Below are positions 51,251-61,023 of a DNA stretch of 64,000 nucleotides, piece after piece. This stretch comes from JAFMPW01 sp041743085 (GTDB taxonomy: Bacteria; Bacteroidota; Bacteroidia; Flavobacteriales; Flavobacteriaceae). The stretch lies in assembly GCA_041743085.1 (NCBI GenBank), contig JBGTNL010000052.1:1-64000 (forward strand). The letters are read 5' to 3'. The notes beneath the pieces are model-generated. The model was not told the origin of the DNA. It did not search any database and worked only from the letters and a program-made list of their open reading frames with translations. Both the position numbers and the translations under genes were made by a program. Positions within the stretch are counted from its first letter, which is position 1. The number at the start of each line of letters is the position of its first letter.

Positions 51251-53119
51251 TTAGCCCTTCATCCAGGCTTCCCTCAATTTGATTTGTGCCGGGGTTGCTT
51301 TTTCGGCCGGCACAATAGTTTGTACCTTTACCATTGGAGTACCCGCTTTTCCGGTTATGCTAAGTTCCTCCTGCCCTCGCTCCACTACAAACGTTATCTC
51401 GGCGTCAGGTTTCCAGCTAAAGCTCTCGCCAATAATAGGGCGTATGGCTTCAAGGTTAATAGGAGTTCCATTGATGCTCTTGATCACGTCACCTCCCTGC
51501 AACCCCAAATCTTTAAAAAAGGAGTTTAATTCTATTCCTTTTCTTACGAAAATCGCATTGTCATTCGTCTGGTCTACATCGATATAAGGCACCTCACCCA
51601 TTAAAAAATAGCCGCTTTGTTCATCCTTCGCTGTAGCCGTAAGCCCTACCTTTTCCAAATATTTATTATAATCAATTGGGGTATCCCCGATAACGTGGGT
51701 ATCAAAAAAGATCTTTACCTCAGGGTAGGTCATAGCAACGATTTCACCTATGAGTTTGCTGTCTTCAAAAGGGGTATTATTTCCATATTTTTTGGAAAGA
51801 GCCTTCATTAGCCACAACACACCCTTTTCCCCATTGCTTAATTCCCTTAGTGTAATATCTAAAGCCATATTGATCAATGCTCCTTTTTCATAGACATTAG
51901 CGTAATTATCCTTATAAGGATCCGCCAAAATATTCTTGCTCATGGTGGTAAATGACATTGCATCGTCAAAAGCCCTTGAATTGCTTATTTTACCCATGAG
52001 CCTATTGTAAAATTCTGCCTCGTCTATTAACCCTTGCTGTATTTGAAACAGATTGGCAAAATATTCTGTGGTGCCCTCGTACATCCACAAATGTTCGGAC
52101 ATCCTCGGGTCATTGTAATCGAAGAATTGAATTTCCCGGGAGTGAACATTCAGAGGAGTTACAATATGAAAGAATTCGTGTGATACAACATCTACCATCG
52201 TCTCTTCTAACTGCTCTTTAGGCATCTGTTCTGGTAGTACGACAACCGTAGAGGTGTGATGTTCCAACGCACCAAAACCAGAAGCATCGGTATCCTCCAT
52301 AGTAGAAAGGTACAATAGCACATTATATTCTTTCGTACCATCAATGGCTCCCAGAAAAGCTTTTTGAGCACCCATCATCTTCTCCATACGTTCCTTTAAA
52401 TCAGCAGCAGCATATGCGCCATTCGGGGAATACACACTGATGGTAACGGTGATATCGTTGATCTTAAAGGATTCGGTATTGGCCTTTGCATATAGGATGG
52501 GATTGTCTATAACATCAAAATACCGGTTTGCAAGAAAAGTATCCGTTTCAGTATTTTCGGTACCGGTCTTTTTTGTCAGGGAAGTTGTGGCCGATAATCC
52601 CTCAGGAGCTTTTATATGCAATTCATACGGGATCTCCTTTAGGCCGTCAAAATACCCTACAAAACCATGCAGGTTAAGCATGTAATTCTCCCCCTTGAGA
52701 ATGTTGGTCCCTGCCGGAGAAAATACGGCTTCCTCCTGTTCCCGCTCCGTATCATAAGTATCATTAACGTAATACGATATCCTGTCCAGGTTTTTGCCTC
52801 CGGATATGTTCCACGTATTTTCATCTGCTTTTGTAACCGGCAGTTCTTTACCATCATAATCAAATGCCTGCAATCCTTCCACATATTTTCCGTAGTTATC
52901 AGCGCTATAGGTGCCGGGAACGGTTTTGGGAATAAAAAAAGAGACCTGGTCCTTAGTGAAAGCTCCCGGATCTAAAGACACCATAACCTTATCATCAACA
53001 ACATTTACCAGATCTATAGTTGTACTCACCGGGGCCTTCCCGGCCTTCATTAATGTCTTACTAGAGCCACAGCTGTAAGACATAATCCCGAAAAGAAAAA
53101 GAACCAAAAAATTTTTCAT
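51251..53119 (-). CDS. M61 family metallopeptidase with PDZ domain, lipoprotein
   Basis: 622 residues. Lipoprotein signal (FLVLFLFGIMSYSC). The N-terminal beta domain (40-230) and catalytic domain carry SHEFFHIVTPLNVHS (HExxH, H314/E315/H318) and LWMYEGTTEYF, which supplies the third zinc ligand. A PDZ-like domain near residues 500-590 has LNSFFKDLGLQGGDVIKSINGTPI. The M61 family contains glycyl aminopeptidases, and its bacterial members are cell-envelope proteases. It is monocistronic with its own terminator and divergent from pyrH. Confidence 0.9.
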   Translation of the reverse strand: MKNFLVLFLFGIMSYSCGSSKTLMKAGKAPVSTTIDLVNVVDDKVMVSLDPGAFTKDQVSFFIPKTVPGTYSADNYGKYVEGLQAFDYDGKELPVTKADENTWNISGGKNLDRISYYVNDTYDTEREQEEAVFSPAGTNILKGENYMLNLHGFVGYFDGLKEIPYELHIKAPEGLSATTSLTKKTGTENTETDTFLANRYFDVIDNPILYAKANTESFKINDITVTISVYSPNGAYAAADLKERMEKMMGAQKAFLGAIDGTKEYNVLLYLSTMEDTDASGFGALEHHTSTVVVLPEQMPKEQLEETMVDVVSHEFFHIVTPLNVHSREIQFFDYNDPRMSEHLWMYEGTTEYFANLFQIQQGLIDEAEFYNRLMGKISNSRAFDDAMSFTTMSKNILADPYKDNYANVYEKGALINMALDITLRELSNGEKGVLWLMKALSKKYGNNTPFEDSKLIGEIVAMTYPEVKIFFDTHVIGDTPIDYNKYLEKVGLTATAKDEQSGYFLMGEVPYIDVDQTNDNAIFVRKGIELNSFFKDLGLQGGDVIKSINGTPINLEAIRPIIGESFSWKPDAEITFVVERGQEELSITGKAGTPMVKVQTIVPAEKATPAQIKLREAWMKG

Positions 53120-53244
53120 GTTACACTCGGCGTTTTAATTGGGCACAAGGATATTGAAATTTATTAAGCTATGCATGCATATTAGGAAATAATTAGTATG
53201 CCATCTAAACTTTGACGGCTGCTCTTCCCGTAAATTATTTTGAT

Positions 53245-53252
53245 TATTTTTG
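53245..53252 (+). promoter_or_regulatory. -7 box of the pyrH promoter
   Basis: TATTTTTG fits TAnnTTTG 23 bp before the pyrH ATG. No good -33 TTTG is found at the usual distance. Confidence 0.4.
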
Positions 53253-53275
53253 TCCGGATATAACCAAAGAACGCA

Positions 53276-53983
53276 ATGCTATACAAACGAATATTGTTAA
53301 AACTCAGTGGCGAAGCCTTAATGGGCGAAAAACAATACGGGATAGATCCCAAAAGATTAGCTGAATATGCCGAGGAGATAAAGGAAGTAGTTGATAAAGG
53401 TGTACAGGTAGCTATTGTCATTGGGGGCGGGAATATTTTCAGGGGAGTTGCTGGTGCCAGCCACGGTATGGATCGTGTTCAGGGAGATCACATGGGGATG
53501 TTGGCCACTGTTATTAATGGTTTGGCATTGCAAAGCGCATTGGAAATCAAGGGGGTACAAACCCGTTTACAATCTGCAATACAGATAAATGAGGTAGCCG
53601 AACCCTTTATCCGACGGCGCGCCATACGCCATTTGGAGAAGGGACGTGTTGTAATTTTTGGCGGTGGAACCGGGAATCCTTATTTCACAACGGATTCTGC
53701 TGCCGTACTGAGAGCTATAGAGGTGGAAGCAGATGTTATCCTTAAGGGCACCAGAGTAGACGGAATATACACCAGTGATCCCGAAAAGGATAAGACAGCC
53801 ACAAAGTTTGATACGCTTTCTTTTAAAGATGTTCTTACAAAGGGATTAAAAGTAATGGACACCACAGCTTTTACTTTAAGTCAGGAAAACGAGCTCCCCA
53901 TAGTGGTCTTTGATATGAACAAAAAAGGAAATTTAATGAAACTGGTATCCGGGGAAAACATTGGCACTGTTGTTAATCTGTAA
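53276..53983 (+). CDS. pyrH: UMP kinase (uridylate kinase)
   Basis: 235 residues, full length. KRILLKLSGEALMG at the start, VAIVIGGGNIFRGVAGAS as glycine-rich loop, RRRAIRHLEKGRVVIFGGGTGNPYFTTDSAAVLRA as the UMP/ATP region, and VDGIYTSDPEKDKTA. It phosphorylates UMP to UDP in pyrimidine nucleotide synthesis. It is followed by frr after 40 bp, the usual pyrH-frr order, although rpsB-tsf is about 10 kb away instead of adjacent. Confidence 0.97.
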   Translation: MLYKRILLKLSGEALMGEKQYGIDPKRLAEYAEEIKEVVDKGVQVAIVIGGGNIFRGVAGASHGMDRVQGDHMGMLATVINGLALQSALEIKGVQTRLQSAIQINEVAEPFIRRRAIRHLEKGRVVIFGGGTGNPYFTTDSAAVLRAIEVEADVILKGTRVDGIYTSDPEKDKTATKFDTLSFKDVLTKGLKVMDTTAFTLSQENELPIVVFDMNKKGNLMKLVSGENIGTVVNL

Positions 53984-54023
53984 AATTGGTATAATTTGTG
54001 TTAATTTGAATTAAAACGCTACT

Positions 54024-54578
54024 ATGAACGAAGATGTTAAATTTATATTAGATACTACCAAAGAGAGCATGGACCACGCTATTGCGCATTTGGAGAAAGA
54101 ATTCGTAAAAATTCGTGCGGGTAAGGCAAGCCCTGCAATGCTTTCATCCGTAATGGTTGATTATTACGGCTCACAAACACCCTTATCACAGGTTTCCAAC
54201 ATTAACACTCCTGATGCAAGGACTATTTCCGTGCAACCGTGGGAAAAAAGTTTCTTACAGCAGATTGAAACGGCAATAACGAATGCCAATTTAGGATTTA
54301 ACCCGATGAATAATGGTGAAATGGTGATCATAAATGTTCCGCCTTTAACCGAAGAACGCAGGGTACAATTGGTAAAACAGGCCAAGGCCGAAGCCGAAGA
54401 TGCCAAGGTCGGTGTACGCAACGCAAGGCAGGAAGCCAACAAGGAGATTCGCGATTTGGACATATCGGAGGATCTTCAAGAAAATGCGGAGGTAGATGTT
54501 CAGGAATTAACGGATAGCTACACCAAAAAGATTGATACTTTCCTTACGTCCAAGGAGGCAGAGATCATGAAAGTTTAG
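54024..54578 (+). CDS. frr: Ribosome recycling factor
   Basis: 184 residues. HAIAHLEKEFVKIRAGKASPAMLSSVMVDYYGSQTPLSQVSNI and EERRVQLVKQAKAEAEDAKVGVRNARQEANKEI are characteristic of the three-helix bundle. With EF-G it splits post-termination ribosomes. Probably co-transcribed with pyrH. Confidence 0.97.
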   Translation: MNEDVKFILDTTKESMDHAIAHLEKEFVKIRAGKASPAMLSSVMVDYYGSQTPLSQVSNINTPDARTISVQPWEKSFLQQIETAITNANLGFNPMNNGEMVIINVPPLTEERRVQLVKQAKAEAEDAKVGVRNARQEANKEIRDLDISEDLQENAEVDVQELTDSYTKKIDTFLTSKEAEIMKV

Positions 54579-54601
54579 ACCAGAAGTTAACGTTCACCGC
54601 T

Positions 54602-55069
54602 TTATTCCTTCAAAACGTACCATTGCACCTCTCCTAAATTCTCCCGCCTCCCTGTGTCTGTGGGTGGATAATTCTTTGCCAGATAATTAACAATGATCTC
54701 TTCATTCTTCCCGAGATCCCATAAATTCTGGGTTTCCTGCATCCAACGAATAGTGTTTATCCATCCCTCCCTGCCGAGTCTGTTCTGAATTAGTAATTTT
54801 GCCGAGTGGCAGCTAGTGCAATTATTCACTGTTTCCATCAAACCCTCCGCATCTATCAATCCCGTGCGTACATGAATACCATTTTCTATTTTATCCGGAT
54901 CTTCCCTGGGCACCACTGTGTATTCCGAATCAGATGCTTCGGGACCAGCGGTAGCGTCTCCCACAAAATAAATTGCAATGATCGCCAAAATCAAAACCAA
55001 AGCGGATATAAGTATCAATATACGGTACACCCCTCGCTCCATCCTCCAAAAACGCTTATGTTCTGTCAT
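54602..55069 (-). CDS. Membrane-anchored monohaem cytochrome c (SorB-like)
   Basis: 155 residues. One N-terminal membrane helix (about 16-37) is followed by a periplasmic domain with a single haem motif CTSCH (C84, C87, H88). The likely axial Met lies in the WIN(T)IRWMQET segment. It starts directly after the TAA of the sulfite oxidase gene, so the two are co-translated. The pairing indicates the electron-accepting subunit of a sulfite:cytochrome c oxidoreductase. Confidence 0.82.
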   Translation of the reverse strand: MTEHKRFWRMERGVYRILILISALVLILAIIAIYFVGDATAGPEASDSEYTVVPREDPDKIENGIHVRTGLIDAEGLMETVNNCTSCHSAKLLIQNRLGREGWINTIRWMQETQNLWDLGKNEEIIVNYLAKNYPPTDTGRRENLGEVQWYVLKE

Positions 55070-56383
55070 TTATACTAGTTTAACCGCTATACGATGGCAG
55101 GCATTGTTTAAATAGCCTTTCGGGTTCCATCCGGGCAACACCATCGGTTGTGACAGGCCATCGCTATCTGTTGCTTTTGCCCAGATTTCGTAATACCCCT
55201 TTTTTGGAAAATCGATGTCGGATGTAAAGTGTTGCCATGCCAGGCGGTTAGCCGGTTTCTCTAAACGGCAGATTTTCCATGTGGTTCCGAAATCTATGGA
55301 GTATTCCATTGTGGTAACCTCCAATTCACCGGCCCAGGCATGTCCGGCGATAGATAGTCTTTTCCCATTATTTAGCGTTGCACCTGTTTTCGGAGAGGTA
55401 ATCAAAGATTTTACGGGCATGGATTCAATGATACACATATCTTTATCTTCTACTTTGGAGCCGGGGGCAACGGGTTCACAGGGTATCCTATAGGAACTTC
55501 CCATCATCTTTTCTCCGTCATGGACTTGGTTCCGGATGCTTATCCGCTCTATCCATTTGCCGGATACCGAGGCGGGCCAACCTCCTGCTACGAGTCGCAA
55601 AGGAAATCCATGGGCAATAGGTATGTCTTCCCCGTTCATCTTAAAGGCAAGCAATGTCTCATCCTGCAGGGCTTTTGCCATTGGAATACCTCTTGAAATA
55701 GGCTCCTTGTTCGGATCCCTGCTCAAATGAATGTCGGTGGCATGATAACCTATATACACCGCATTGTCTTTTATACCGGCATCCTCCAGCACATCTTTTA
55801 ATCTAACTCCTGTCCAGTTGGCGCAGGACACCGCTCCAATTGTCCATTGATTTCCTTTGGCCGGAGGATTAAACTCGCTACGACCGTTTCCACCGCATTC
55901 GAGCGTAAGCTGATACGTATACCTGGCAAATTTGGATTTGAGTTCTTCCAGGGAATATGTCTTTTCCCGTGCAACAGATTCGCCGTCAATCGTCAACTTC
56001 CAATTTGCGCTATCCATGTGTTCGGGAATCAATCCATTGTTTCGGATAAACATATATTTGTTTGGGGTTATCCTATCATTGAGCAAATGTGCCCTTGCCT
56101 CTATATTCCAGGGTTTGTCATTTAGTACAACCATGTCTTTGTCCTTTGCGAATAGTTTAAACGGATCTTCCTCTTGTAGGGCCAGTGGCAGGTAACCGGC
56201 CGGCATTTGGGCACCGTAAACCATTTCTACTCCCATGAATGTCGCCATGGAAGTAAGGACTGTTTTTTTTACGAAGTTTCTTCTTTTCAATTGCCCGATT
56301 TTATATTTTTTATTGTTGTTGTCCGGTAATGCCAAAATTGCGGGTATATGGGGCGGTCCCATATCCAAGGGCTTGCTTTTCAT
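55070..56383 (-). CDS. Sulfite dehydrogenase, molybdopterin subunit (SorA-like)
   Basis: 437 residues. A twin-arginine signal (LKRRNFVKKTVLTSMATFMG, RR at 34-35) exports the folded cofactor-loaded enzyme. The molybdenum ligand is the Cys of TLECGGNGRSE (C163). GIPMAKALQDETLLAFKMNGEDIPIAHGFPLRLV follows the sulfite oxidase fold, and the C-terminal Mo-co dimerisation domain begins near PVKSLITSP (WAGELEVTTMEYSIDFG.TW). It oxidises sulfite to sulfate in the periplasm and passes electrons to the cytochrome encoded next. Related nitrate reductases are less likely given the partner. Confidence 0.88.
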   Translation of the reverse strand: MKSKPLDMGPPHIPAILALPDNNNKKYKIGQLKRRNFVKKTVLTSMATFMGVEMVYGAQMPAGYLPLALQEEDPFKLFAKDKDMVVLNDKPWNIEARAHLLNDRITPNKYMFIRNNGLIPEHMDSANWKLTIDGESVAREKTYSLEELKSKFARYTYQLTLECGGNGRSEFNPPAKGNQWTIGAVSCANWTGVRLKDVLEDAGIKDNAVYIGYHATDIHLSRDPNKEPISRGIPMAKALQDETLLAFKMNGEDIPIAHGFPLRLVAGGWPASVSGKWIERISIRNQVHDGEKMMGSSYRIPCEPVAPGSKVEDKDMCIIESMPVKSLITSPKTGATLNNGKRLSIAGHAWAGELEVTTMEYSIDFGTTWKICRLEKPANRLAWQHFTSDIDFPKKGYYEIWAKATDSDGLSQPMVLPGWNPKGYLNNACHRIAVKLV

Positions 56384-56697
56384 ACATTGCCAACAAGTAT
56401 GAATGTACCTGTGGTATATGATTTCGGTTGGTCACGAGCTTATGTCTTGTGGCGCAGCGGTCTTACGTCTTTAACCGGACATTAGTGATTTTTTATCTAA
56501 AATACGCATTTTTACAGCTAATCTATATGTACGATCATCAACAGATTCCATGTACCCCATTTTGATCACTCCGTCCTAGGAACAGTGCGTCGGATTTTCT
56601 ACCTTTGCGGGCGTGTTACCCGGGGGTAATACTAACAATAGACCCTGCCGAGCAGCGGGGTTAGCCCGGCTGCCGGCATAGGCAGGTTCTAACTAAC
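56384..56697. other. Divergent intergenic region with a palindromic repeat
   Basis: No gene. It contains a TTACCC.GGGGTAA palindrome (about 56614-56628), the AGACCCTGCCGAGCAGCGGGGTTAG unit shared with 13034-13058, and CTGCCGGCATAGGCAG (about 56669-56684) just before the transporter start. Confidence 0.5.
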
Positions 56698-59097
56698 ATG
56701 GTAGCAAAACTTACGCAAGGTTTTTGGGAGAAAACAGCAAGGATCATTCTGCGAAACAGAATTCTGATCCTGGTTGTTATTTCCGCAATCACCACTTTCA
56801 TGGCATTCCAGTGGGAATACATGCGCTTCTCCAACTCCGAGGCCAATCTTTTGCCAGATGATCATCCTATCAATCAGGAATACAATGCTTTTCTCGAGTT
56901 GTTCGGTGAAGAAGGCAATGCAGTAGTACTTGCAATACGAGACAGTTCTGTTTTTAACCCGGTCAATTTTAACCGCTGGAACACCTTAAGTAAACAATTG
57001 GCTGCCTTCCCCGAAGTAGATTTTGTCCTTTCCACTGATAATCTTCAAGAATTGGTGAAAGACAATGATAAACAAGAATTTGTACTGCAACCCTTTATAA
57101 AGTCACGGCCAACTACCCGGGAACAAATAGATAGTCTCAGGCGTCATTTATTCAATAACCTCCCATTCTATGACAACTTGCTTTACAATAGCAAAAGTCA
57201 AACAATCAGGACGGTGGCCTATCTGGATCAGGACCTGGTGAACACTTCTGTACGGAAAGATTTTATTTTAGAGGATCTGACGAATTTGGTAAAGGACTTT
57301 GAAGCGGAAACCAGTCTGGATGTTCGCATTTCCGGAATGCCATACATCCGTACTATGAATTCCCAAAACATCATCGATGAAATTGGAAAATTTATTCTTG
57401 CCGCCCTGGCCGTTACCTCACTGATCTTTTTCTTTTTTTTCAGGAGCATCCGGGCAACATTTATCTCCATGTGCGTCGTGATCATCGGGGTAATGTGGGC
57501 GTTCGGTGTTCTAGGTTTACTAAAATACGAAATTACCGTCCTAACGGCATTAATACCACCTTTGATCATTGTTATTGGAATACCCAACTGTATCTTCCTT
57601 ATAAACAAATATCAGCAGGAAGTTAAAAAGCACGGTAACCAGGCACTATCATTACAACGGGTTATTTCAAAGATCGGGAATGCCACTTTAATGACCAATG
57701 TTACCACCGCATCCGGTTTTGCCACATTTATCATTACCGACAGTAAATTATTGACCGAATTTGGTATTGTGGCCTCCATAAATATTATCGGGATCTTTAT
57801 TCTATCCCTGCTAATTATACCTATCGTATACAGTTTTATGCCCCTGCCAAAAACGAAGCATTTGAAACATTTGAATAAAAAATGGATCGATACCTTCGTG
57901 AATTGGATGGAGCGCATTGTCAGGGAGCAAAGAATTGCAGTTTACCTGGTGTCAGTTATTCTTTTAGTAGTAAGCATCATCGGGATTTACCAGATCAATA
58001 TTTCGGGAAGTCCAATAGAGGATATGCCGAAGAAAGCACAATTCTTTAAGGACATTCGCTTTTTTGAAGAGGAGTTCGACGGTATTATGCCTGTGGAGAT
58101 TGTGGTAGACACGGAACGCAAAAACGGAATACTTAAGCCGGCCACCCTCAAGAGAATAAATGACCTAAGTGAGGTTATTGAAGAGATCCCTGAACTCTCC
58201 AAGCCCGTTTCCGTTGTAAACCTGATAAAATATTCCAAACAGGCTTTTTACAATGGCATTCCCAAATACTACCAGTTGCCCACAGCCCAGGAAAATAATT
58301 TTATAATGGACGTTGCGCGAAAGTCGCAGGATAATGGTGACCTCCTTAAAAGTTTTGTAGACAGTACCGGACAGGTGGCAAGGATTACCACCTTTATGAG
58401 AGATGTTAAAACAGACCGTATGGAGGCGATTGGAGAAAGGTTACAGGAAAATATTGATAAAATTTTTCCCTCGGACCGTTATCGGGTTTATATGACCGGC
58501 AAGGCACTTCTCTTTCTTGAGGGCACAAAATACTTAGTAAAGAACCTGGTCCTTTCGTTGACACTGGCCATTGGTTTAATTGCTTTATTCATGGCATATT
58601 TGTTCCGTTCTTTCCGGATGATCGTAATTTCCCTGATCCCCAATTTATTGCCACTGGTCATCACTGCCGGGGTTATGGGCTTTGTTGGCGTCCCCATAAA
58701 GCCATCCACAATTCTGGTGTTTAGCATAGCTTTTGGTATTTCGGTGGACGATACCATACATTTTTTGGCAAAATACCGGCAAGAGCTCATCGCCAATCAC
58801 TGGCGGATACAGAAATCGGTATACGCTGCATTAAGGGAAACAGGGGTAAGCATGTTTTATACCTCCATTGTGCTTTTCTTCGGGTTTTCTGTATTTATCA
58901 TATCCGATTTCGGGGGAACTGTGGCGTTGGGAGCCCTGGTATCCGCTACCTTACTCTTTGCAATGTTGGCCAATCTTATACTGTTACCCTCCCTGTTGAT
59001 CTCGTTGGAAAGAAGCATTGCCAACCAGCAGGTATTGAAGAAGCCGCAAATAGACATCCTTCCAAAAGATGAAATAGATACCGGAAACGGGGAATAA
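56698..59097 (+). CDS. RND superfamily transporter (MMPL/HAE3-like)
   Basis: 799 residues with the twofold RND layout. Membrane helix 1 (ILILVVISAITTFMAF, about 18-35), a large periplasmic loop, five helices from about 235 to 385 (LAALAVTSLIFFFFF, GVMWAFGVLGLL, LIPPLIIVIGIPNCIFLIN), then a repeat with helix 7 near 415, a second loop, and five helices from about 620 to 780 (FSIAFGISVDDTIHFLAKYR, with the paired Asp residues). HAE3/MMPL members move lipids or hydrophobic compounds. It is monocistronic. The N-terminal RFSNSEANLLPDDHP motif is typical of this branch. Confidence 0.9.
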   Translation: MVAKLTQGFWEKTARIILRNRILILVVISAITTFMAFQWEYMRFSNSEANLLPDDHPINQEYNAFLELFGEEGNAVVLAIRDSSVFNPVNFNRWNTLSKQLAAFPEVDFVLSTDNLQELVKDNDKQEFVLQPFIKSRPTTREQIDSLRRHLFNNLPFYDNLLYNSKSQTIRTVAYLDQDLVNTSVRKDFILEDLTNLVKDFEAETSLDVRISGMPYIRTMNSQNIIDEIGKFILAALAVTSLIFFFFFRSIRATFISMCVVIIGVMWAFGVLGLLKYEITVLTALIPPLIIVIGIPNCIFLINKYQQEVKKHGNQALSLQRVISKIGNATLMTNVTTASGFATFIITDSKLLTEFGIVASINIIGIFILSLLIIPIVYSFMPLPKTKHLKHLNKKWIDTFVNWMERIVREQRIAVYLVSVILLVVSIIGIYQINISGSPIEDMPKKAQFFKDIRFFEEEFDGIMPVEIVVDTERKNGILKPATLKRINDLSEVIEEIPELSKPVSVVNLIKYSKQAFYNGIPKYYQLPTAQENNFIMDVARKSQDNGDLLKSFVDSTGQVARITTFMRDVKTDRMEAIGERLQENIDKIFPSDRYRVYMTGKALLFLEGTKYLVKNLVLSLTLAIGLIALFMAYLFRSFRMIVISLIPNLLPLVITAGVMGFVGVPIKPSTILVFSIAFGISVDDTIHFLAKYRQELIANHWRIQKSVYAALRETGVSMFYTSIVLFFGFSVFIISDFGGTVALGALVSATLLFAMLANLILLPSLLISLERSIANQQVLKKPQIDILPKDEIDTGNGE

Positions 59098-59303
59098 GAT
59101 CTTTTACTTCATGATACTCATTTATCCGGTGTTTACCCATTGTTTTTGCCAAAAAGCTATCTTTGCGTTTCAAATTTAGAATCAAAACCGGCTAAACCAT
59201 TCTTGATTAAATATGCATAGGCCGGACAAGCAATACATTGCAAGGGTTATTGGGATTTCGTAATATACCTGGGTATCAGAATAACCTGATAATCAAAACT
59301 CAA

Positions 59304-59311
59304 TAATTTTG
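59304..59311 (+). promoter_or_regulatory. -7 box of the asnS promoter
   Basis: TAATTTTG matches TAnnTTTG about 75 bp before asnS, inside a CTCAA/TTGAG inverted repeat. No clear -33 element is seen. Confidence 0.35.
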
Positions 59312-59384
59312 AGAACTAAAAAATAGTAAGAAATTAAAAGTCGTGCCCGCCAGCTGGAGGGGATCTGACTAAGCAAAGAGATCA

Positions 59385-60818
59385 ATGAATTTACACAGTG
59401 TAAAAGAGCTACTCGATACCCCACCCGTACACCAGGAAGTAACAGTGAACGGCTGGGTGAGAACATTTAGAAGCAATCGGTTTATTGCGTTAAACGATGG
59501 ATCCACCATCCATACCCTTCAATGCGTAGTAGACTTTGAAAAATTTGAGGAAGAGCTCTTGAGAAAAATAGTGACAGGTGCCGCAATCAGGGTTACAGGT
59601 ACTCTTGTGGAAAGCCAGGGACAGGGGCAAAAGGTAGAAATTAAGGCTACAGCTATTCTTATACATGGTACTGCCGATCCGGAGACGTATCCCATTCAAC
59701 CGAAAAAACATTCCATGGAATTTTTAAGGGAACAGGCGCACTTAAGAATACGTACCAATACATTTGCAGCAGTAATGCGCGTGCGATCCGCTCTTGCCTT
59801 CGGAATTCATCAATATTTCCAGCAAAATGGTTTCTTTTATTTTCATGCACCTATCATTACGGGTTCTGATGCCGAAGGGGCCGGGGAATTGTTCAGGGTC
59901 ACCACTTTAGATCCCGTTCAACCAAGACTTACAGAAGAGGGAAAAATTGATTATAAGGAGGATTTTTTTGGAAAGGAAACCAACCTCACAGTATCTGGGC
60001 AACTAGAAGCTGAGGCCTATGCAATGGGATTGGGAAAAGTGTATACTTTCGGGCCAACTTTCAGGGCAGAGAATTCCAATACTTCCAGGCATTTAGCCGA
60101 ATTCTGGATGATTGAACCTGAAATGGCCTTTTACGATCTGGACGCCAATATGGATCTTGCAGAAGATTTTATAAAAAGCGTTATCAGGTATGTACTGGAA
60201 AACAGTGCCGAAGATCTTCTGTTTTTGGAAAAACGTCTTTTGGACGAAGAGAATAGCAAACCACAGGCAGAACGCAGCGAAATGGCTTTGATTGAAAAAC
60301 TAAAGTTTGTGGCGGACAATAATTTTATACGGGTGAGTTATACCGAGGCCATCGACATTTTGAAGAAAAGCAAGCCCAACAAAAAGAAAAAATTTCAATA
60401 CCCAATAGAGGAGTGGGGTACAGATCTACAAAGTGAACATGAACGTTTTTTAGTTGAAAAACATTTCAAAAGCCCCGTAATTTTGTTTGACTACCCTGCA
60501 AAGATTAAGGCATTTTACATGAGGCTCAATGAGGATGAAAAGACAGTAAGAGCCATGGACATTCTTTTCCCGGGTATAGGCGAAATTGTTGGCGGTTCCC
60601 AAAGGGAAGAACGTCTGGATGTGCTAAAAAGTAAAATTGAAGCCCTTGGGATAGACGAGGAAGAGTTGTGGTGGTACCTGGATCTTCGGAAATTTGGTAC
60701 TGCGGTCCACAGCGGTTTTGGGCTAGGATTTGAACGCCTGGTTCAATTCGCAACTGGTATGGGTAATATCAGGGACGTTATTCCCTTCCCTAGAACACCT
60801 CAGAATGCCGAGTTTTAA
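59385..60818 (+). CDS. asnS: Asparagine--tRNA ligase
   Basis: 477 residues. The N-terminal OB-fold anticodon-binding domain (VTVNGWVRTFRSNRFIALNDGS, about 20-110) is followed by a class II core: motif 1 region around FGIHQYFQQNGFFYFHAPIITGSDAEGAGELF, motif 2 FRAENSNTSRHLAEFWMIEPE, and motif 3 GFGLGFERLVQFATG. Asn-specific insertions and the C-terminal IPFPRTPQNAEF distinguish it from AspS. Its neighbours rpoN and porT are a conserved set in Bacteroidota. Confidence 0.97.
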   Translation: MNLHSVKELLDTPPVHQEVTVNGWVRTFRSNRFIALNDGSTIHTLQCVVDFEKFEEELLRKIVTGAAIRVTGTLVESQGQGQKVEIKATAILIHGTADPETYPIQPKKHSMEFLREQAHLRIRTNTFAAVMRVRSALAFGIHQYFQQNGFFYFHAPIITGSDAEGAGELFRVTTLDPVQPRLTEEGKIDYKEDFFGKETNLTVSGQLEAEAYAMGLGKVYTFGPTFRAENSNTSRHLAEFWMIEPEMAFYDLDANMDLAEDFIKSVIRYVLENSAEDLLFLEKRLLDEENSKPQAERSEMALIEKLKFVADNNFIRVSYTEAIDILKKSKPNKKKKFQYPIEEWGTDLQSEHERFLVEKHFKSPVILFDYPAKIKAFYMRLNEDEKTVRAMDILFPGIGEIVGGSQREERLDVLKSKIEALGIDEEELWWYLDLRKFGTAVHSGFGLGFERLVQFATGMGNIRDVIPFPRTPQNAEF

Positions 60819-61023
60819 CTTAACAGGTTATTACGTGATGGCATTATGAAATAAAATGATGATTTTTTTGTTCATACCAAGGTAAAAACGATTGCATAGC
60901 ACAGCTATGGAAGACATTTCTATCTTATCCCGAGCCGAAAGGAGGGGGTTTTATCACTGGTGTACCCTGCAATAAATGGTATTATTTCTTTAACTTTATA
61001 GTTCAAGTAGAACCGAACACAGT

